The notes under the pieces were generated by a model that saw only the letters and a program-made list of their open reading frames with translations, had not been told where the DNA came from and ran no database searches. A stretch of DNA of 24,308 bases, taken from positions 200,429 to 224,736 of the forward strand of contig KN882629.1 of the NCBI GenBank assembly GCA_000934455.1. The letters are read 5' to 3'. Source of the DNA: Apostichopus parvimensis. Taxonomy: Eukaryota; Echinodermata; Holothuroidea; Aspidochirotida; Stichopodidae. Position 1 is the first letter of the stretch, and each line of letters opens with the position of its first letter. The position numbers were made by a program, and so were the translations under genes. Positions 20,291 to 24,308 of this stretch are shown here, piece by piece.

Positions 20291-22719
20291 GACCACAGTT
20301 ACTCTAGGATGAAAAACTACACTGATGATGAAGATGACAATATTTATCAGTGATGCCAGTAATTTGTAAACCGAGTCCTATATCCACACTCACTGTGATG
20401 AGCTAAAACAGTATCACTCACTAAGGGAAGCAAGCAATCAAGCTGATGACCATGACCTTGACAAGTGCCATCAAAGTTGCCAGGCCTAATTCTGCTGTTG
20501 TTTGCACTGCAAGATTCTGCTGAGAGACGTGACACCTCTCACCACATGTAGGCTGTTGTGGCATATGTAGGAGACGTCAAACGGTTCGGTCCTTAAAACT
20601 TGTTTTCTTTGCACAATACTTTGAAGAGCATATATGTCAGAATGTGGACCCTGCTGCCTGTTCTCTTAGTTGCCAGGGGTAGCATTGCGAAAAAAATGCC
20701 ATATGCTGGTGCCCCTGGCTTACTGATGGTGTAGGCACTTGTCCACATTCTGCATCCCATTGTGCCACTTGCTGGGGCTGATGTATGTTTTGCCAACTTT
20801 TCAACATTTCAACCCATGCCATCCAATCTTGGTCTGACATTGTAAAGGTGTGAGCTTTCCAGGTAAATATGTCTAAATGTATATAGGCCTATGCTTGTTC
20901 TGAATGCAGCTTGGGGCTCAGTTCAGCTGATACTTAAACCACATTGAGTAGTACTGTATGTTTTTAAACTTTTGACTGTCCCTTTTGAGCTGCTAGGTAC
21001 ACTGCACAAAAGTAGGCTAGTCACCAGATGAACAACTTCAGTCCCGCAGGTTTTAGTTGTTATATAGCCTAACATTAAAATTAGTGGCTCCTTATACCAT
21101 CCTTTACTTTCACTACTACATATCTCAGTAGCAGACAGCTCAAAACAGACACACACAGTTGGTACAGTCCATGAACATGTTCTCCCAATTTAATCATTAC
21201 TTCATCAGTGCATTCTTGGGCACATGGTGTACCAATGTGTTACTTCCGTGGCAATCTCATGCCATAATATTGGGATATTTTGGTGATATTTCATGAAACT
21301 TGGCTTAAAATGATGAGATGTTTTGTAATATTTCATGATTACACATCATACCCAACACCTTCAGCCATAATCAAGGCAAAAAGAGTTTAAATTGGCAATT
21401 TTCATTCTTACTTAACTTAGGTAGCATACGCCCATTAAATTAAAGGAGAACACTAGGTGTGGATTGATATAGACGCTAATAGGAGTGTGCCACCCTATAG
21501 TATTACAATCTCAATCTAAACCAATCCCACAATATGGTCTGTTGCTTCATTCTTTTTTTCTTCATGGGAATCCCATGAAACCTCTTAGCACAAAATTAGA
21601 TAAGGTTCGTATCCCTCTTATAAACACTGTTTTTGGTAGTACAACACCAAACTGCTACTACCAAGTATTAATGTCAATTATTGGAACATACTGTACAGTC
21701 TCAGACACCTTTGCACACCCATTAGTAGGGTCAGAGCTAGTTTGATTTCACACTAACATTAGTATCAGTGTGGTAATGCTACACAGCAGTTCTCTTATTG
21801 CACTTTAATGAAAAGAACAGCTTAAGAAAATGCAGCAATGCATGTGACAATCATGTTAATATTGGGATTTTTTTTTTACTAACTCTGCAGATAAAGTTCT
21901 ACTTCTCATCTGAATCTTCACTGCTCTTCTTAACTTCCTATCTGGAATGACTACTTGTTGTGTTGGTTGTTGTTGGGATGTCCCATGCTTCTGAAGTTGA
22001 TTGGCAACTGTCATTTTGTTGTACAAGTTGAAAATAACACTGCTTATATGTTGGATGGCTCCATAACAGTCACCGATGATTCATGGAAACTATATAGTGG
22101 GCCTTCACTATCAAATAAGCTACATGTACTACTTAGTGAGTGTAAGTCTGTGATGGTATAAGCTCTATTAGGTGATGGGTATTACTTTCACTTTTCCTCT
22201 TTGAGGTAGCTGAGAGGTATTCACACCTACCCATGCAATCATCCCATTCTTTATCATAAAGTTGAAATTTGATTTCTTCTTGAATATGAAACTTTTGCCT
22301 AATTTAAAGTTGCTAACTCTTCAACTTGTTTCAGTTCTTTTAATGTGAGGTCATAGATAGCCAATGTGAGCAGTTCATAAATACTGATTTAGTTCCATTA
22401 CGTCTAGTTTTTCTTCACTCACCTCTCCAGTGCAAATACAAAATATGAGCCATCGTTGAATAAAGTTGCAGGGTCTGGCATAATTATTTATTGTGTGACA
22501 ATGCTGGCTCTTTTAGACACTGTACAGTCTGATGAAAAAGAAAATGAATGAGATTACAGCAAATACTGTTGTGCAGCTAGTAATGGTGATGTTGGAACAA
22601 CAAAGTTGATTTTATCAATATCTATAGACATCTACAGCTCAAAATACTCTTCATGAAACTTACACTTGATCACCACATAGCTCTTAACATCAACTTTGAA
22701 TCATGGCAATGTACAGTGA
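20291..22719. other. mixed stretch, possible decayed gene pieces
   Basis: There is a minus-strand frame at 20637-20840, starting MSDQDWMAWVEMLKSW and rich in Gln and Trp, which looks protein-like but is not recognised. Two plus-strand frames, 21485-21745 and 21955-22161 (the latter with GNCHFVVQVENNTAYMLD), also look protein-like without a known domain. They could be parts of the flanking repeat-borne genes. The remainder is AT-rich, with two copies of g(t/g)(a/g)atatttcatga near 21281 and 21328. Confidence 0.3.
20637..20840 (-). CDS. unrecognised small ORF
   Basis: 67 codons, open also upstream of the Met (TWKAHTFT). The composition (five Trp, many Gln and Ala) is unlike random AT-rich DNA. 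No domain, splice site or family is recognised. It may belong to a decayed mobile element. Confidence 0.25.
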   Translation of the reverse strand: MSDQDWMAWVEMLKSWQNIHQPQQVAQWDAECGQVPTPSVSQGHQHMAFFSQCYPWQLREQAAGSTF

Positions 22720-23015
22720 TCAATCAAACTCTGGCTTTCTTATAATTAATGTATTGTATGACTCTACAACAACATAAACATGGCAATCCTTATCAAAACA
22801 ATCAGTGTCGATTTCTTGCACAATGAAGTAGCACTTGGAAAGGTGAAAAAAAAATAGTTTGAAATAAAGCATTGGATTTATAGTTGGCTCCATCACAATA
22901 TCTGGATTCCTAGATGACAAATGACCATTAACCACATGAGCAAAAATATCATCATTTAGGAACAAAGACTGCAAGGTACCTAGAATGCTCAAATGTTTCT
23001 GTTTGCTCACAAGTC
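22720..23015 (-). CDS. terminal exon of an uncharacterised, probably repeat-borne gene
   Basis: Acceptor gactgcaaatttgtttag at 23016. The exon starts with two bases (GA) that complete the Gly codon begun by the exon at 23065-23233. It reads LVSKQKHLSILGTLQSLF, LNDDIFAHVVNGHLSS, then CYFIVQEIDTDCFDKDCHVY, and ends KPEFD with a stop at 22720-22722. The TLQSL...NDDI...NGH stretch recalls uncharacterised proteins I know from vertebrate and echinoderm repeats. In those a DFCDG motif follows; here it is missing, so the middle may be deleted. Beyond the stop, more readable pieces continue (VDVKSYVVIKCKFHEEYFEL near 22625-22690), so the stop may itself be a lesion. Confidence 0.45.
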
Positions 23016-23064
23016 CTAAACAAATTTGCAGTCATGCCACCACATTCAACTTTTGTCTACAAAC

Positions 23065-23233
23065 CTGAAGTTTCATGGTGGCTCTCGTTAGCCATTTGTT
23101 CAATAGCTTCAGAAAGTTTGTTTTTCTTCAAAATTTTCTGAATGATTGGACAATCTTTCACATCAACCATTATATGGTAAAATTCCACCTGTTTTCCACC
23201 TGTTTTGGTGTAGGGCAACCCTGCATTTCTGTA
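23065..23233 (-). CDS. internal exon of the same uncharacterised gene
   Basis: 169 nt (56 codons + 1) with a strong acceptor (ttttttctttcttttacag) and the donor ACTTCAG|gtttgt. It reads YRNAGLPYTKTGGKQVEFYH, then MVDVKDCPIIQKILKKNK and LSEAIEQMANESHHETS. The alternating hydrophobic pattern after DVKD suggests helices. The intron to the next exon is only 49 nt (23016-23064), short for this window. No named domain is recognised. Upstream exons are not certain. A short open piece ending DEHMF before a gtatat donor at about 23588 is a weak candidate. Confidence 0.5.
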
Positions 23234-24308
23234 CTGTAAAAGAAAGAAAAAATAGATAATTAAAATCCATTATTAAAATTACAATTCATTCTTCTTAATT
23301 TTAGTTAACCATAAACATAGCTTGAAAAACAGATCTTGTCTCTTACTATTTTCATGACCAGTACTGCAAGTGGATTCCTAACATAGTTTATGATCAGCTA
23401 TCTGCGGCATTCTGTTCGTAAAGTGTTTGTGTAATGCGACTGAGCAAGAGTCTTTCCAGTAATACCGTTGGAAAAAGGAAGATCACTGATGGAGTAAATA
23501 AAAACAATTAAATGATACCTTAAATAACTGTTGACCAGCTGATAAACATACTTATATTCTTAAATCCAGATTATTAATAGTAATATACCGAACATGTGTT
23601 CATCTGTGGGTGCGAGAGCAATTATTTGCTCTGTCACTGTGAATTTCCCTCATGCAGTGACATTGCTGGCACGACTCTTGCTCAGCCTATTCTTGTAACA
23701 TTTGCAAAGAAAAAGTTATGCTTAACTTCTAAAAGGTTAAGTTAACTTTCTTAAGTTCTAGTTCAAAATGGTTAAGAAGGTTGGCTTCTGCAATTGCATA
23801 AGCCTAAGCACACATACATTATTCTGGAAGCTCGGCCTAACCTAGTGACAATTAGGCCAGGTCTAGCTGCCTATAAGTAGTACTATTCGAACTATTTAGT
23901 TTATTACAAAAAAAGGATCAGGAGGGACACTCAAGTCCCCATAAAAGGACCCAATAGGGAAAAACTAGAGCACCAATGGTGCAGAATCTCATACCTATTC
24001 GAGCTTAAAAATGTAGGGCCCACAAAACTTTATGGCCCACCATAATTTAGATTCCACCACTTTTGGGCCCATGAGGCCAAACATTTTAGGTTCAAAGACA
24101 ATTTTGAGCTCTCCCCGTTCCCCCTCCATAAACAAGGCTGTTCTCAAACCTCTAGTCTCGCCTAGTCAGCGACAGTGTGTTAGAGTTAATACCAAATATA
24201 ATCCTGGCTATGCTACTGCCCTCTCCCTAAAATTTCTGAAAAGGTTGAGGGGTTCTTGGCATGGGCTTCCAGAGTGAAAATCGGTTAGAAGGATGGGGAG
24301 GGCAGGGG
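23234..24308. other. non-coding stretch with repeat-like pieces
   Basis: It contains a 15-bp inverted repeat pair, gactgagcaagagtc at 23438-23452 and gactcttgctcagcc at 23673-23687 (14 of 15 matching), which could end a small non-autonomous element. From about 23920 the composition becomes richer in cccaa/gggcc motifs, and this looks like part of a repeat. The open frame at 24032-24277 has no recognisable content. Confidence 0.35.

Overview
The window looks like animal nuclear DNA. It is AT-rich, with short coding islands bounded by GT/AG splice sites, long introns, simple-sequence tracts and many decayed mobile elements. The main gene is an adducin homologue. A CR1-like LINE, a tRNA-derived SINE and a transposase-like relic of types I associate with marine invertebrates suggest an invertebrate deuterostome, possibly an echinoderm. 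I cannot name the species. No bacterial, plasmid or CRISPR features are seen.

Left two thirds (about 38-15663, minus strand): a dispersed gene for adducin, the spectrin-actin capping protein. Seven exons are well supported. In transcript order they are 15615-15663 and 15047-15290 (class II aldolase-like head), 12301-12471 (end of head, start of neck), 10809-11116 (neck), 7739-7849 (neck/tail), 765-932 (tail) and 38-253 (C-terminal MARCKS-related Lys-rich domain and stop). Two further tail exons, 7150-7302 and 4778-4825, are tentative. Most junctions have good splice sites and compatible phases. However, the reading frame is broken at about five or six points: two single-base excesses in or near G/C runs, a 14-bp tandem duplication, and in-frame TAA and TAG codons, both one C-to-T change from a Gln codon. 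The N-terminal head exons are not seen anywhere to the right. This is either a recently dead or partial adducin copy, or an unpolished assembly. I cannot decide from sequence alone.

The adducin introns hold mobile DNA: a broken CR1-like LINE 5' part (about 1482-3142, antisense to the gene), a long T-rich segment with an LTR-like end (about 8110-10567), a tRNA-derived SINE (11247-11610), an assembly gap (11729-11946), and a foldback element with 80-bp inverted repeats (13154-13728).

Right third (about 17.2-24.3 kb): fragments of other genes. There is an orphan 60-bp plus-strand exon (17217-17276), a 432-bp open plus-strand exon of unknown family (18959-19390), a frame-broken transposase-like relic (about 19400-20290), an unrecognised minus ORF (20637-20840), two weak plus ORFs (21485-22161), and two phase-matched minus exons of an uncharacterised, probably repeat-borne gene (22720-23015 and 23065-23233). 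Whether these lie in a 5' intron of adducin or beyond its end cannot be told.
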